Shown here: positions 44,790 to 53,500 of the stretch, piece after piece | Position numbering within the stretch: the stretch's first letter is position 1 | How the letters are laid out: each line of letters starts with the position of its first letter | DNA from: Paenibacillus sp. FSL H8-0332 | GTDB lineage: Bacteria > Bacillota > Bacilli > Paenibacillales > Paenibacillaceae | NCBI RefSeq assembly: GCF_037963835.1 | Contig: NZ_CP150145.1 | Location: forward strand, 186,001 to 250,000 | Direction: 5' to 3' | Length of the DNA: 64,000 nt | The notes under the pieces: model-generated | Told to the model about the DNA's origin: nothing | Seen by the model: the letters and a program-made list of their open reading frames with translations, nothing else | The model's database searches: none | Made by a program: the position numbers and the translations under genes

Positions 44790-45412
44790 CAACGGCACAT
44801 GCTGAAGCAGCGGACGGTACACTCCCGCATGAACCTGAGAAAGCGACCCTGGAAGGACGCAATAAAGTGCTGGCCTTCTGGCTGTTCCTCGGAGGGGAAG
44901 CGGTGCTCTTCGGCACCCTGTTCGCTACCTTTCTGGCGCTGCGCAATCAGACGAATGAGGGACCCTCGGCGGCTGAGCTGTTCCATCTGCCGCTGGTTGC
45001 GGCAGCGACCTTCCTCCTCCTGGTCAGCAGTCTGACCAGTGTGTTCGCCATTCAGGCCATGCACCGGGGAAATGTGGCCCAGCTCCGGAACTGGCTGGTG
45101 GTGACTGTCCTGCTCGGCCTTGCATTCCTGATCCTGGAGATTTACGAGTTCAGTGTATATATCCGGCATGAGGAATTCGGGATGACGACGAGTGCGTTCA
45201 GCTCGGCCTTTTATACGCTGGTCGGGTTCCACGGTGCCCATGTTGCCTTCGGGATTCTGTGGATCTCCGTGCTGATCGGACAATTGCTGTATAAAGGCTT
45301 GACGGTGGTTACCGCACCGAAGATCTACGTGTCGGCGATGTATTGGCATTTCATTGATGTGGTGTGGGTCTTTATCTTCACAGTCGTATACCTGCTCGGA
45401 AAGGTGGGGTGA
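44786..45412 (+). CDS. ctaE: cytochrome c oxidase subunit III
   Basis: The product is 208 aa with five membrane helices. The ATG overlaps the ctaD stop, with GGAGGGGAG upstream. LGGEAVLFGTLFATFLALRN and GFHGAHVAFGILW, then YWHFIDVVWVFIFTVVYL, are subunit III signatures. It stabilises the catalytic core. Confidence 0.96.
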   Translation: MTTAHAEAADGTLPHEPEKATLEGRNKVLAFWLFLGGEAVLFGTLFATFLALRNQTNEGPSAAELFHLPLVAAATFLLLVSSLTSVFAIQAMHRGNVAQLRNWLVVTVLLGLAFLILEIYEFSVYIRHEEFGMTTSAFSSAFYTLVGFHGAHVAFGILWISVLIGQLLYKGLTVVTAPKIYVSAMYWHFIDVVWVFIFTVVYLLGKVG

Positions 45413-45416
45413 AGCC

Positions 45417-45740
45417 ATGACGACGAAGCAGCCTTCTTCAGATTCTGCGGTGAAGCACCGGCACCGTCCGGAAGGACCGCAGCGGCATATTGTGGTGTTT
45501 GTGTTCTCCGTGGTGCTAACGCTGATCGCTTTTGCCGCGGTGGCAGCCGGAGGGGTGAATGCTACCTTTGCGATTATCCTGCTACTGGTAATGGCTGTGC
45601 TGCAGGTGTTCCTGCAGATGGGCTTCTGGATGCATCTGAAGGACAAAGGGCATATGCTGCCGATTATCTTCATGCTGGGCGGCTTTTTTATCGCAGGCAC
45701 CAGTATTGTAATGGCGCTCTATTGGGTATGGTGGGATTGA
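45417..45740 (+). CDS. ctaF: cytochrome c oxidase subunit IV
   Basis: The product is 107 aa from the ATG at 45417 with AAAGGTGGGGTGA ahead. Three membrane helices (about 25-45, 50-72, 80-103), a hydrophilic His/Arg-rich N-terminus and the motif QVFLQMGFWMHLKDKGH are typical of Bacillales subunit IVB. It starts four bases after the ctaE stop. Confidence 0.93.
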   Translation: MTTKQPSSDSAVKHRHRPEGPQRHIVVFVFSVVLTLIAFAAVAAGGVNATFAIILLLVMAVLQVFLQMGFWMHLKDKGHMLPIIFMLGGFFIAGTSIVMALYWVWWD

Positions 45741-45765
45741 TTCTATCTCCGGGGAGGTCTTGAGG

Positions 45766-46677
45766 ATGATACCGGGATTGCAATATTTCAGCTTCACAGA
45801 ATTATGGAGTCCGCTGTTTCTGGCCCTGTTGCTCCTCCTGACTGCCGGATATTTTGTGCTGATCGGTCCGCTGGCCTCCCGTTTTGAGGGCAGTACTGCA
45901 GTCCCCTTCTGGCGGAGGGGGCTGTTCTTATGCGGAATGCTGGCCCTCTATCTGGCGCAGGGGGGACCGGTCAGTCTGCTGGGACATATCTTATTTTCCT
46001 TCCATATGGTTAGTATGGCCTTATCCTATCTGGTGGCGGTCCCGCTGATTATGCTCGGTATCCCCGACTGGTGCTGGCGTGCCCTGCTGCGGGTGAATCC
46101 GCTGAAGGGACTGGCTTTTCTCGCTAAGCCGGTGGTGGCGGCTCTGCTCTTCAATGGCCTGTTCTCGCTCTACCACATCCCCGCCATCCATGATTATGTC
46201 ATGCTGCATTTCACCGTTCACCGACTGTATTATGGCGTTCTGTTCCTGACCTCGGCGCTGATGTGGTGGAATCTGATCAACCCCTTGCCGGAATACCGGG
46301 CGCTTAGCGGTCTGGGGCAGGTGGGCTTCATCTTTCTGAACATGGTGCTGCTGACACCGGCCTGCGGGCTGATTATTTTTGCCAGTTCCCCTCTGTATGC
46401 AACGTATAGCGACCCGGGCACCTGGGCGAAAGCGATGGGCTACTGTGTTCCGCAGAGTCCGGCTGCATTACTGCAGGCTTTTGGCGGTCCCGGCTTCTTC
46501 GGATCTCTCTCCCCCAAGGTAGATCAGCAGGTCGGCGGCATCGTGATGAAGTTCATTCAGGAATTTATTTTCGCCTCGATGCTTGCTTATGTGTTCTATC
46601 ATTGGTATAAAAAAGAGAACGGACAAGAGGACACGGATGTGTCCGCGTCACCCTCTGCCCTGGCGGAGGAGGTCTGA
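45766..46677 (+). CDS. ctaG: cytochrome c oxidase assembly factor CtaG
   Basis: The product is 303 aa from the ATG at 45766, eight bases after GGGGAGG; a TTG at 45760 is too close. It has seven membrane helices with the CtaG pattern: LFLCGMLALYLAQGGPVSLLGHILFSFHMVSM, HIPAIHDYVMLH and YGVLFLTSALMWWNLINPLPE. Bacillus CtaG is required to form active caa3 oxidase, probably in CuB insertion. Confidence 0.93.
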   Translation: MIPGLQYFSFTELWSPLFLALLLLLTAGYFVLIGPLASRFEGSTAVPFWRRGLFLCGMLALYLAQGGPVSLLGHILFSFHMVSMALSYLVAVPLIMLGIPDWCWRALLRVNPLKGLAFLAKPVVAALLFNGLFSLYHIPAIHDYVMLHFTVHRLYYGVLFLTSALMWWNLINPLPEYRALSGLGQVGFIFLNMVLLTPACGLIIFASSPLYATYSDPGTWAKAMGYCVPQSPAALLQAFGGPGFFGSLSPKVDQQVGGIVMKFIQEFIFASMLAYVFYHWYKKENGQEDTDVSASPSALAEEV

Positions 46678-46713
46678 ACTATAATGAGCTGGTAAGTACC
46701 GAGGGGGATATTC

Positions 46714-47178
46714 ATGGATATTTTCACATTGTTTCCTACGATCAGTACATCGTTCATCGTCATAAGCGCGGTGCTGGTGGCAATCGGCTGGAGACAGATC
46801 ATTCAAGGCAAACGCGAAGCGCACAAGAAGACAATGATTGCGGCTGCGGTGGCAGCGATTCTGTTCTTCCTGGTGTACTCGTCAAGAACGGTGTTCGTAG
46901 GCAATACCTCCTGGGGCGGGCCGGATGAGCTGACGACGATCTACCATGTCTTCCTGATCTTCCACATTGTGCTGGCTACCGTCGCTGCCGTATTCGGCAT
47001 CACAACGCTGACGCTCGGCTTCAAGGCCAAGTATGCCAAGCACCGCAAGTGGGGCAGAGTGACCGCCGTCATCTGGTTCATCACCGCCATCACGGGAGTC
47101 GCTGTCTACGTCCTGCTGTATATCTTCTATCCGGGCGGCCACACGAAGCCGGTCTGGGAAATCATCCTGGGCGCTTAA
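46714..47178 (+). CDS. ctaM: DUF420 protein, CtaM-like
   Basis: The product is 154 aa with four membrane helices, with ATG after CGAGGGGG. DUF420 features: TISTSFIVISAVLVAIGW, REAHKKTMIAAAVAAILFF, TTIYHVFLIFHIVLAT with conserved His residues, and RKWGRVTAVIWFITAITGVAVY. In Staphylococcus and Bacillus, CtaM is needed for heme-copper oxidase maturation. It closes the cta operon. ctaA and ctaB (heme O/A synthesis) are not here. Confidence 0.88.
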   Translation: MDIFTLFPTISTSFIVISAVLVAIGWRQIIQGKREAHKKTMIAAAVAAILFFLVYSSRTVFVGNTSWGGPDELTTIYHVFLIFHIVLATVAAVFGITTLTLGFKAKYAKHRKWGRVTAVIWFITAITGVAVYVLLYIFYPGGHTKPVWEIILGA

Positions 47179-47205
47179 GCCGAGGGGAAGCCTGAGGTGA
47201 AAAGG

Positions 47206-47257
47206 AAAAAAGCCTGTCCATCTGCTCCGCTGCTGCGGGGGATGGGTGGGCTTTTTT
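47206..47257 (+). terminator. intrinsic terminator of the cta operon
   Basis: AAAAAAGCC..CCATC pairs with GGATGG..GGCTTTTTT around a GC-rich loop. Confidence 0.8.
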
Positions 47258-47374
47258 GGGGTTGGCGAAGTCAAAAAGGATTAGGTTGTTATATCTTTTT
47301 TGCTGCTACTAGTGAAAAAAAGATGTGCTCCATTATAGCTGGTAACTCTTGATGATGCACATTAGGATAACGTG

Positions 47375-47644
47375 TCATATTAGTAAGTTTGGCATCTGCG
47401 GGAGGATGAATATGATAAGGTTCAGTTCATCCACCCAGTCGTAGAAGTACATCTCTATTCGTCCTCTGCTGAGATGCTCAGTTATAAGCAAACGGGACAG
47501 ATCCGTGAACACAAATGTGTGCCGGGTAAATGAGATAGAGGTGAATAGACCGCTGCCATCCCCATCACATGAGTTCATAATAATATTCGAAAAGTCTTTC
47601 TCCAACTGGCTGATGTTGGATGGGGGGCGAGTATTCAGTCCCAT
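47375..47644 (-). CDS. hypothetical protein coupled to HTH gene
   Basis: The product is 89 aa. Its ATG at 47644 lies ten bases inside the end of the upstream HTH gene (stop 47637-47635), so it is translationally coupled; AAAGGAA sits close ahead. Features: FTRHTFVFTDLSRLLITEHLSRGRIEMYFYDWVDELNLIIFIL, a beta-rich core with an aromatic segment. No known toxin motif is recognised. The overlapping two-gene layout with repeated operator-like sequence resembles toxin-antitoxin or immunity pairs, but function is unknown. Confidence 0.55.
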   Translation of the reverse strand: MGLNTRPPSNISQLEKDFSNIIMNSCDGDGSGLFTSISFTRHTFVFTDLSRLLITEHLSRGRIEMYFYDWVDELNLIIFILPQMPNLLI

Positions 47645-48312
47645 TTCCTTTCAATGGAGTACAGCAGACTGGACCATTGTACTGCGTCCCGAGATTGTTC
47701 TGGGGCCAAATCAGTTTTTTTGCCCAGTGTCTCTTCGAATGTTCCGCCATATCTTTTTTCAAAATGAACGACAGCATTAAGTATTTCAGCCATTTCCTCA
47801 GCTGCTGTCATTTCTTTATTTCTGCCTAAACGGTTTTGCTCTGCTTCATAACGTTTCGCAACTTCTGTTATAGCTGACTTCATTCCAGTAGGAGAAGTGT
47901 ATATTGCATTCTCAGGAAACCTTATTTGTTTGTAACGCTCTCCTTTTTCAACACCGTCAAATCGCCCAAGTGCAATCCAATTATGGATCGTAGCAATACT
48001 TACCCCGAAGAATCGGGCGACATCTCCTGTTGTGTAGACTTTAGTGCTTAACACTTCAGCCTCTATCCCTACAGTAACCATGTGGATTAGCACTCGTTGC
48101 AGAGCCTGATCAGAATTACCATGAACCAAATGACTATTCACGGCCTGAAGCACTTCTGAAGGATTATGAATGGAGTTCCGTTCAATGTAATTGGCCAAAG
48201 CCTTAATAAACAATGACATCTGTGTTTCATTCTCGTGAAGATGTGTCTTGAATACTTCGGAGATTGACAATGCTTCCGACAATGCTCTTTCCTTTTCTGT
48301 TACATTAAACAT
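47635..48312 (-). CDS. excisionase/MerR-like HTH DNA-binding protein
   Basis: The product is 225 aa from the ATG at 48312, chosen for spacing to TTGAGGTGA; an ATG at 48318 and a GTG at 48321 lie inside that site. Residues about 95-145 (VYTTGDVARFFGVSIATIHNWIALGRF) form a helix-turn-helix of the excisionase/MerR type. The N-terminal 90 residues are helical, and the C-terminus (KRYEAEQNRLGRNKEMTAAEEMAEIL) is a coiled coil suited to dimerisation. The upstream region is filled with TTAAG-type repeats that it may bind for autoregulation. AT content is higher than in the core genes, suggesting acquisition. Confidence 0.75.
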   Translation of the reverse strand: MFNVTEKERALSEALSISEVFKTHLHENETQMSLFIKALANYIERNSIHNPSEVLQAVNSHLVHGNSDQALQRVLIHMVTVGIEAEVLSTKVYTTGDVARFFGVSIATIHNWIALGRFDGVEKGERYKQIRFPENAIYTSPTGMKSAITEVAKRYEAEQNRLGRNKEMTAAEEMAEILNAVVHFEKRYGGTFEETLGKKTDLAPEQSRDAVQWSSLLYSIERKWD

Positions 48313-48330
48313 ATACATCACCTCAACTCC

Positions 48331-48400
48331 ATTCTAACACTTCTCGCTTAAACTTAAAACAACTTAAAGTTTACCGTACTTAACTTAAACTTAACTTATA
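48331..48400 (-). promoter_or_regulatory. repeat-operator and promoter of the HTH gene pair
   Basis: Minus strand: TAAGTTAAGTTTAAGTTAAG, then CTTTAAGTTG and TTTTAAGTTTAAG, five or more copies of (T)TTAAGTT within 55 bases. A TAGAAT -10-like box (48336-48331) follows. The repeats overlap the expected -35, as an autoregulatory operator would. Confidence 0.6.
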
Positions 48401-48410
48401 TTATTGCCTG

Positions 48411-48752
48411 TTTTCGAATGATATAACGCATGCTATAAAAAAAATCCTGGAAATAGATGATGACAAGGAAGTGACTTCTGGAGGATGCATTATTATTTGA
48501 AAAGCTCTGAGGGGGTACATCAAGGATACGTATTTCTCGGTAGATGAGTCAGACCGGCAGCTGCCCGATGGCTGGAAGAGCCAGCTGGACTTGTTTCTTA
48601 AACTGCGTGAAATTATCGTAGTCGTCGGCATGCACCGGAGTTGGGATTTAACCCAGGCTGACGATTGGACGCGTGGGTTCTTGCAAGAGAGTACAGTGCG
48701 TATTATCAAGGGGATTTCATTAATTGATGGGTTCGGCGAAGAGGGACAATGA
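48411..48752 (+). pseudogene. gene remnant with internal stop
   Basis: One plus-strand frame reads ITHAIKKILEIDDDKEVTSG..III, then TGA at 48498-48500, and continues in the same frame with RGYIKDTYFSVDESDRQLPD and IIVVVGMHRSWDLTQADDW to a stop at 48750-48752. The protein-like composition on both sides of the stop suggests a decayed gene whose 5' end is lost. The family is not recognised. An antisense frame of 181 codons is a shadow. Confidence 0.5.
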
Positions 48753-48756
48753 TGAT

Positions 48757-48939
48757 AGTTGGAAAAAGCACACTTAGTTCCAGCGATACAGCCAGTTGCA
48801 GGTAAGCAATTGGAAAAAGTCCACCTAATCCCCCGAATATCATCGAATTGGATGGAATCGTAGAAATTAAGTGTTGTTTGTCCAACTGCTGTCCGGGAAT
48901 GGGGCGATGCCGTCAAATTAGATGGACAAAATCCAATTA
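48757..48939. repeat. four-box palindromic element (TTGGA type)
   Basis: Plus boxes (A/A)(G/A)TTGGAAAAAG..CAC.TA.T at 48757-48779 and 48808-48830 (51-bp period). Reverse-complement boxes at 48866-48888 and about 48917-48939 (51-bp period), ending GTCCAACT and ATCCAATTA. It has the same geometry as the elements at 17222 and 38928. Confidence 0.7.
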
Positions 48940-48955
48940 ACGCCACCGGCTGCGT

Positions 48956-49738
48956 TCAGAACTGTACACTAAAACCTTTGAATCGGTGGATGCCTGTTCC
49001 AAAATGATCAAGCCCTTGCTCTTGCAGATACAGTGCCGCACGCTTCGCTTCTTGAAGAATCTCAGGTTCAAGTCCAAGCGTATAATGAGAGCCGTATACT
49101 TTGAGGACGCCGCTAATCTCTGAAATGCGTATCAGGGAGCGTGTCAGATCAGCGGGATTCGTGGAAGGGTAGAAGGCATAGACGGGCATGGTGTCATAGA
49201 GCAGATCGCCACTGAACAGGAACCCCCGCTGATTGTCAAAGAAGCATAGATGGCCTGGTGAATGCCCTGGCGTATGATATACCGTGATCATCCGTCCGCC
49301 GCCCAGGTCAAGCGTATCTCCGTCATGCAGCAATCCTGCCGGTTCCCCTTGAAAAGGTGTGTAGGTAGAGGGATCGAACCCCTCAGGTGTCTGGCGTGTG
49401 ATATCCCGGCCGATATTCCGCCTAATCTGTTCCAGGGACAAGCCCTGAATACCGTGGATCAGCCAGTGCTGATCCTCTTCATGCACCAAAATCCGCTCGA
49501 ATTCTCCATGGCTGCCAATATGATCTGTATGAATATGGGTAGTAAGAACATCTATGGGCAGAGTGGTCAACTGGCTGGTGATGCTGCGGATATTCCCTAT
49601 GCCAAGTCCTGTGTCGATCAGTGCAGCTCGGTATGTTCCCAGTAACAGAAAGGAATGCACCTGTTCCCAATGACCATATTCGCTGATGGCGAAGGTTGAA
49701 TTATCGATTGCTGTAACCGTGAACCAAGAATCCTCCAT
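48956..49738 (-). CDS. MBL-fold metallohydrolase
   Basis: The product is 260 aa from the ATG at 49738 with GGAGGG seven bases ahead; a TTG at 49753 would overlap the ribosome binding site. The zinc motif is THIHTDHIGSHG (about 70-81), with further ligands in HTPGHSPGH, SGDLLYD and YGSHYTLG. This is a glyoxalase II/lactonase-like member. The substrate is not predictable. The gene is alone. Confidence 0.88.
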   Translation of the reverse strand: MEDSWFTVTAIDNSTFAISEYGHWEQVHSFLLLGTYRAALIDTGLGIGNIRSITSQLTTLPIDVLTTHIHTDHIGSHGEFERILVHEEDQHWLIHGIQGLSLEQIRRNIGRDITRQTPEGFDPSTYTPFQGEPAGLLHDGDTLDLGGGRMITVYHTPGHSPGHLCFFDNQRGFLFSGDLLYDTMPVYAFYPSTNPADLTRSLIRISEISGVLKVYGSHYTLGLEPEILQEAKRAALYLQEQGLDHFGTGIHRFKGFSVQF

Positions 49739-49794
49739 TACACATCCCTCCAATAATTAAAGATACTGTATATCCGGCTGATCCCGCAAGAATA

Positions 49795-49832
49795 ACAAAA
49801 AAACCTGCAAGCTCCGAAAGGGGGCTTGCAGG
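49795..49832 (-). terminator. intrinsic terminator of the chemotaxis operon
   Basis: Minus strand: CCTGCAAGC, loop of about 11 bases, GCTTGCAGG, then TTTTTTTG. It lies 20 bases past the mcp stop. Confidence 0.9.
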
Positions 49833-49851
49833 CACCTGAATGAACCAAGAG

Positions 49852-51441
49852 CTACAACCGGAACGAAGACACCGTGCTCTGCAGCTCCTCAGCCAGGCTG
49901 GCCAGGGACTGGGCGGAAGAGGCGGTCTCTTCGCTGCTGGCGGCGGACTGCTGGGTGGTGGCGGAGATGCTCTCCACGGCAGCGAGGACGTTGGTGGACT
50001 GGGCGGCTTGTTCTTCGCTGGCGGCGGCGATTTCGGATATTTTCTGGCCGGCGTTGTTGACCATCGTCACGATCTGATGAAAAGAAACGCCGGTCTTCTG
50101 CGACAGCTCCGCACTCTCCTGCACAGCGCTTACGCTGTAGCGTGTATTCACCTGCATCCCCTTGATGATGCTGGTGATCTGCTTGGTGGCCTCGCCGCTG
50201 CGTTCGGCCAGCTTGCGTACCTCATCGGCCACCACCGCGAAGCCCCGGCCCTGTTCCCCCGCTCTTGCGGCTTCAATGGCGGCATTCAGAGCAAGCAGGT
50301 TGGTCTGATCTGCAATATCCTCGATGACATCGATAATCTCGCCGACCTTCTGCGAGTCCTCCTCAAGCTTAGCCATCTGCCCGCTGACAGCCTGCATACT
50401 CTCCATTGACTCCTGAATGATGCTGTTCCCGTTCTCGGCAATGGTTACCGTCTCATCGGAGATCATCGAGGCCTGCTCGGTATTCTGGGCTACGGAGTGG
50501 ATCGCGCTGGACAGCTCTTTGAATAACTCGCTGATGGTCCCGGCATCATCCGCTGTGGTCGTGCTGCCGCTTGCCACCTCTTGCGTACTGGCGGAGATCT
50601 CCTCGGCGGCGGCGGACAGGCTCTGGGAATGCAGCAGGATGGAGCTCACCGTCCGGCGGAGGTTGCTGACCATTTCGTTCACCTTGGCAGCCAGGCTGCC
50701 GATTTCATCTTTGGTGTCAATATCGGATTGGCTGCGCAGGTCGCCGTCAGCCACCTTCGAGAGAACGTTGACAACCTTCGCCAGCGGATTAGAAATAATC
50801 CGGGAGATGATATACCCTAGCAGGATGCACAGAATTACCGCACCAACAATGATGCCAAGGGTAATATTGCGCGAAGAGCTATAGAGTGCGGCTCCATTCT
50901 GCCGGGCCTGATCCGCTTCCTTGGTGTTGGTGAGAATCAGCTCGTTCAGAATATTCTTCAAGGAATCGCCTTGGTTGTTAAGTGTGCTGCCGCGCAACAT
51001 TTCCAGCAGCTTCTCGTCTTGTCCGGTCAGGGAGAGGCTCACAAGAGAATCATAGGTTAGCAGATATTCATTCCATGCCGCTTCAAAAGGGGCAATGGCT
51101 TGAACCGATTCGGCGCTCAGCTTGGTTTTGCGGAAGGCTGCGATGTTATCGAGAACGTTCTGCTTCTCTTTTTTATAATCATCCACCCGCTGCTGGCGTT
51201 CCTCAGGGGTCTTCTTAATGTACAGATCCCTGACGATAACGCGCATGACGGAGAAGCTGTTCTGTGAGCTCTGCAGGGAGGAGACGGGAACCAGATTGTT
51301 CACATACATATCGTCCAGACTGTTATTAATAGAGCCGAGGTTGCTCAGTCCGTAGAGGCCCACGAAGGAAAGAATGACAGCGACGGTCAGGAAGGACGAG
51401 ATTAATTTCACGCTTGTTTTTAGATTATAGAACCATTTCAT
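49852..51441 (-). CDS. methyl-accepting chemotaxis protein
   Basis: The product is 529 aa from the ATG at 51441 (MKWFYNLKTSVKL). A membrane helix at about 10-30, a four-helix-bundle sensor (about 35-185) and a second helix at about 190-212 (LGIIVGAVILCILLGYIIS) precede a HAMP domain. The cytoplasmic coiled coil has the MCP hairpin tip EIIDVIEDIADQTNLLALNAAIEAARAGEQGRGFAVVADEVRKLAERS. It signals through CheW to CheA, the two genes directly upstream in the same operon (29-base gap to cheA). No CheB, CheR or CheY gene is nearby. Confidence 0.94.
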   Translation of the reverse strand: MKWFYNLKTSVKLISSFLTVAVILSFVGLYGLSNLGSINNSLDDMYVNNLVPVSSLQSSQNSFSVMRVIVRDLYIKKTPEERQQRVDDYKKEKQNVLDNIAAFRKTKLSAESVQAIAPFEAAWNEYLLTYDSLVSLSLTGQDEKLLEMLRGSTLNNQGDSLKNILNELILTNTKEADQARQNGAALYSSSRNITLGIIVGAVILCILLGYIISRIISNPLAKVVNVLSKVADGDLRSQSDIDTKDEIGSLAAKVNEMVSNLRRTVSSILLHSQSLSAAAEEISASTQEVASGSTTTADDAGTISELFKELSSAIHSVAQNTEQASMISDETVTIAENGNSIIQESMESMQAVSGQMAKLEEDSQKVGEIIDVIEDIADQTNLLALNAAIEAARAGEQGRGFAVVADEVRKLAERSGEATKQITSIIKGMQVNTRYSVSAVQESAELSQKTGVSFHQIVTMVNNAGQKISEIAAASEEQAAQSTNVLAAVESISATTQQSAASSEETASSAQSLASLAEELQSTVSSFRL

Positions 51442-51470
51442 ACCTGTTTCCCCCAGTAAAGATGAATTTG

Positions 51471-53471
51471 TTAAGCGAAGACTCCCGTATTGAAAAATAA
51501 GCTGGCTGTATCTATGATCAGTGCGATATTGCCGTTTCCCAGGATGGTGGCTCCTGATATATTCTCCGTCTTGCCCATGTAGGCGCCGAGCGATTTGATT
51601 ACGATGTCCTGATTGCCGATCAGCGTATCTACGGCCAGTGCCAGCCGTTTCTCTCCCCTTCCCACAATGATCAGCGGAATGGATGCTGGGCTGCCGCACG
51701 CACTTGCAGGGAGGTGCAGGATATCCTGCAGCCAGACCACCGGTACGAGCTGGCCCCGTGCGGTAATAACAGGTTGGCCCCGGACAGAGGCAATCTCCTC
51801 TGGAGCGACGCGGACGATCTCGGCCACACTGCTCATGGGAATCACGAAGGTGGCTCCCCCGGCATGAACGAGAAGACCCCGAATGATGGCAAGCGTCAGG
51901 GGCAGACGAATCCGGAAGCGGGTGCCTTGCCCCCGGGTGGTCTCAATATCGATCATGCCGTTAATCCGTTCAATGTCATTGCGGACGATATCCATCCCGA
52001 CTCCGCGGCCGGAAATATCGCTGATTTGCGGGGCGGTGGAGAAGCCGGGCCGGAAAATAAGCCGCAGCGCCTCATCCTCAGTCATCCCGCTGGCCTCTTC
52101 CGCCGTAATGATACCCTTCCGCAGAGCAGACTCTGCAATCAGGCTGGAATCGATACCGGCCCCGTCATCCTCTATGACCAGGATGACCTGATTATCCTCG
52201 TGGGAGGCGGCGACGCGGACGGTTCCGGTCTCGCTTTTGCCGGCGCTGCGGCGGATTTCAGGGGTCTCTATCCCGTGATCGACGGCATTGCGCAGCAGAT
52301 GGATCAGCGGGTCGCCAAGCTCCTCAATGAGCGTCCGGTCCAGCTCCGTCTCCTTGCCTTCAAGGACCAGCTCAACCTGCTTGTTCAGGGAGCCGGACAA
52401 GTCTCTGACCATGCGGGGGAGGCGGTTGAATAGCTGCTCTATCGGCAGCATCCGCACCTTAATCATGCTCTCCTGCAGCTCGCCCGTGATCATAGCCAGA
52501 TGGTCGGCAAGCTGGCCGAGCTCCTCTGTCAGATCATTGGTTCCGTATTGCTGGTGGAATCTGCGGTTCAGCAGATGGAACCGGGTCTGGTCGATGACCA
52601 GCTCACCCGCCAGGTTCATCAGCTTCTCCAGACGCTCCACCTGGACGCGGATCGTTTGCGGCTTGGTTTTGTCAGTGGCAGAGGGTGGGGATTCGGGTAC
52701 TTCCGGGAGTTCCCGGCTCCCCGTCTCCGGATGGTGCGGTCTCACGAATTCACCGGGACGCGGGGAATCGTTCAGCACTTCTTCTATGTAGATACGATCA
52801 ACGTCCATAATGGATAAGACCTCCTGACGGAGCTCCTCGATATCAATCTTGGGTGACAGCAACCAGGAAGCCTCGTCGATCCGGCTGTCATGGTCCTCTA
52901 TCTCTTCCAGCTCCGGCTTCATGCGCAGGACCGCAGCGACACTCCGCAGCTTGGCATCAATCAGGTGAAGGCGGGGCAGCTTCATCTCACAGCCGGGAGA
53001 GAGCCACACATGCACCCAGAACAGCTGGAGAGGCAGTTCTGCCTGGCTTGTCTGCACAGCGGGGGCCTTATCCTCTGGCTCCTGCAGTCCCTCCACTGCG
53101 AATGTACTCAGCCGCTGAACCAGACCGGATACATCTGTAGTCTCCTGATCCGTAGCAGCGATCTCGCTCTGTAGCGTGCGCATTCCATCCAGCGCTTCGA
53201 AGAACAGGCGGATCAGCTCCGGCGTGACCCCCCGTTCCCCGCCCCGCATCTGATGCAGCAGATGCTCCAGATGATGCGTGACCTCCTTCAGCCCGTTGTA
53301 GCCCATAGAGGCTGAGGAGCCTTTAAGGGTATGGGCCGCCCGGAAGAACTGCTGGATTCCGCCTTCCGTCTCCCCGGCCTGCTCCAGCCTGAGCACCTCA
53401 TCCTCGATCAGCTGTAGCTGGTCCTCCAGTTCCTCCAGAAAAATCCCTCGGTATTCCGATAAATCAACCAT
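51471..53471 (-). CDS. cheA: chemotaxis histidine kinase CheA
   Basis: The product is 666 aa. P1 Hpt domain with AAHTLKGSSASMGYNGL (phospho-His about 47). A P2-like region lies at about 145-235, then the P3 dimerisation helices (IRVQVERLEKLMNLAGELVIDQ, about 275). P4 has HLLRNAVDHGIETPEIRR, DDGAGID and GRGVGMDIV, and a C-terminal CheW-like P5 domain completes it. It autophosphorylates in response to receptor arrays and passes phosphate to CheY/CheB, encoded elsewhere. It is flanked by cheW and mcp as a compact three-gene unit. Confidence 0.95.
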   Translation of the reverse strand: MVDLSEYRGIFLEELEDQLQLIEDEVLRLEQAGETEGGIQQFFRAAHTLKGSSASMGYNGLKEVTHHLEHLLHQMRGGERGVTPELIRLFFEALDGMRTLQSEIAATDQETTDVSGLVQRLSTFAVEGLQEPEDKAPAVQTSQAELPLQLFWVHVWLSPGCEMKLPRLHLIDAKLRSVAAVLRMKPELEEIEDHDSRIDEASWLLSPKIDIEELRQEVLSIMDVDRIYIEEVLNDSPRPGEFVRPHHPETGSRELPEVPESPPSATDKTKPQTIRVQVERLEKLMNLAGELVIDQTRFHLLNRRFHQQYGTNDLTEELGQLADHLAMITGELQESMIKVRMLPIEQLFNRLPRMVRDLSGSLNKQVELVLEGKETELDRTLIEELGDPLIHLLRNAVDHGIETPEIRRSAGKSETGTVRVAASHEDNQVILVIEDDGAGIDSSLIAESALRKGIITAEEASGMTEDEALRLIFRPGFSTAPQISDISGRGVGMDIVRNDIERINGMIDIETTRGQGTRFRIRLPLTLAIIRGLLVHAGGATFVIPMSSVAEIVRVAPEEIASVRGQPVITARGQLVPVVWLQDILHLPASACGSPASIPLIIVGRGEKRLALAVDTLIGNQDIVIKSLGAYMGKTENISGATILGNGNIALIIDTASLFFNTGVFA

Positions 53472-53500
53472 GGTTCGCCTTCTCTCCGTGTAGCCTTTGT

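Noticed and set aside
48401-48946. 181-codon minus-strand frame
   Set aside because: It runs antisense to a protein-like remnant and through a palindromic repeat, with a Ser-rich composition typical of a shadow.
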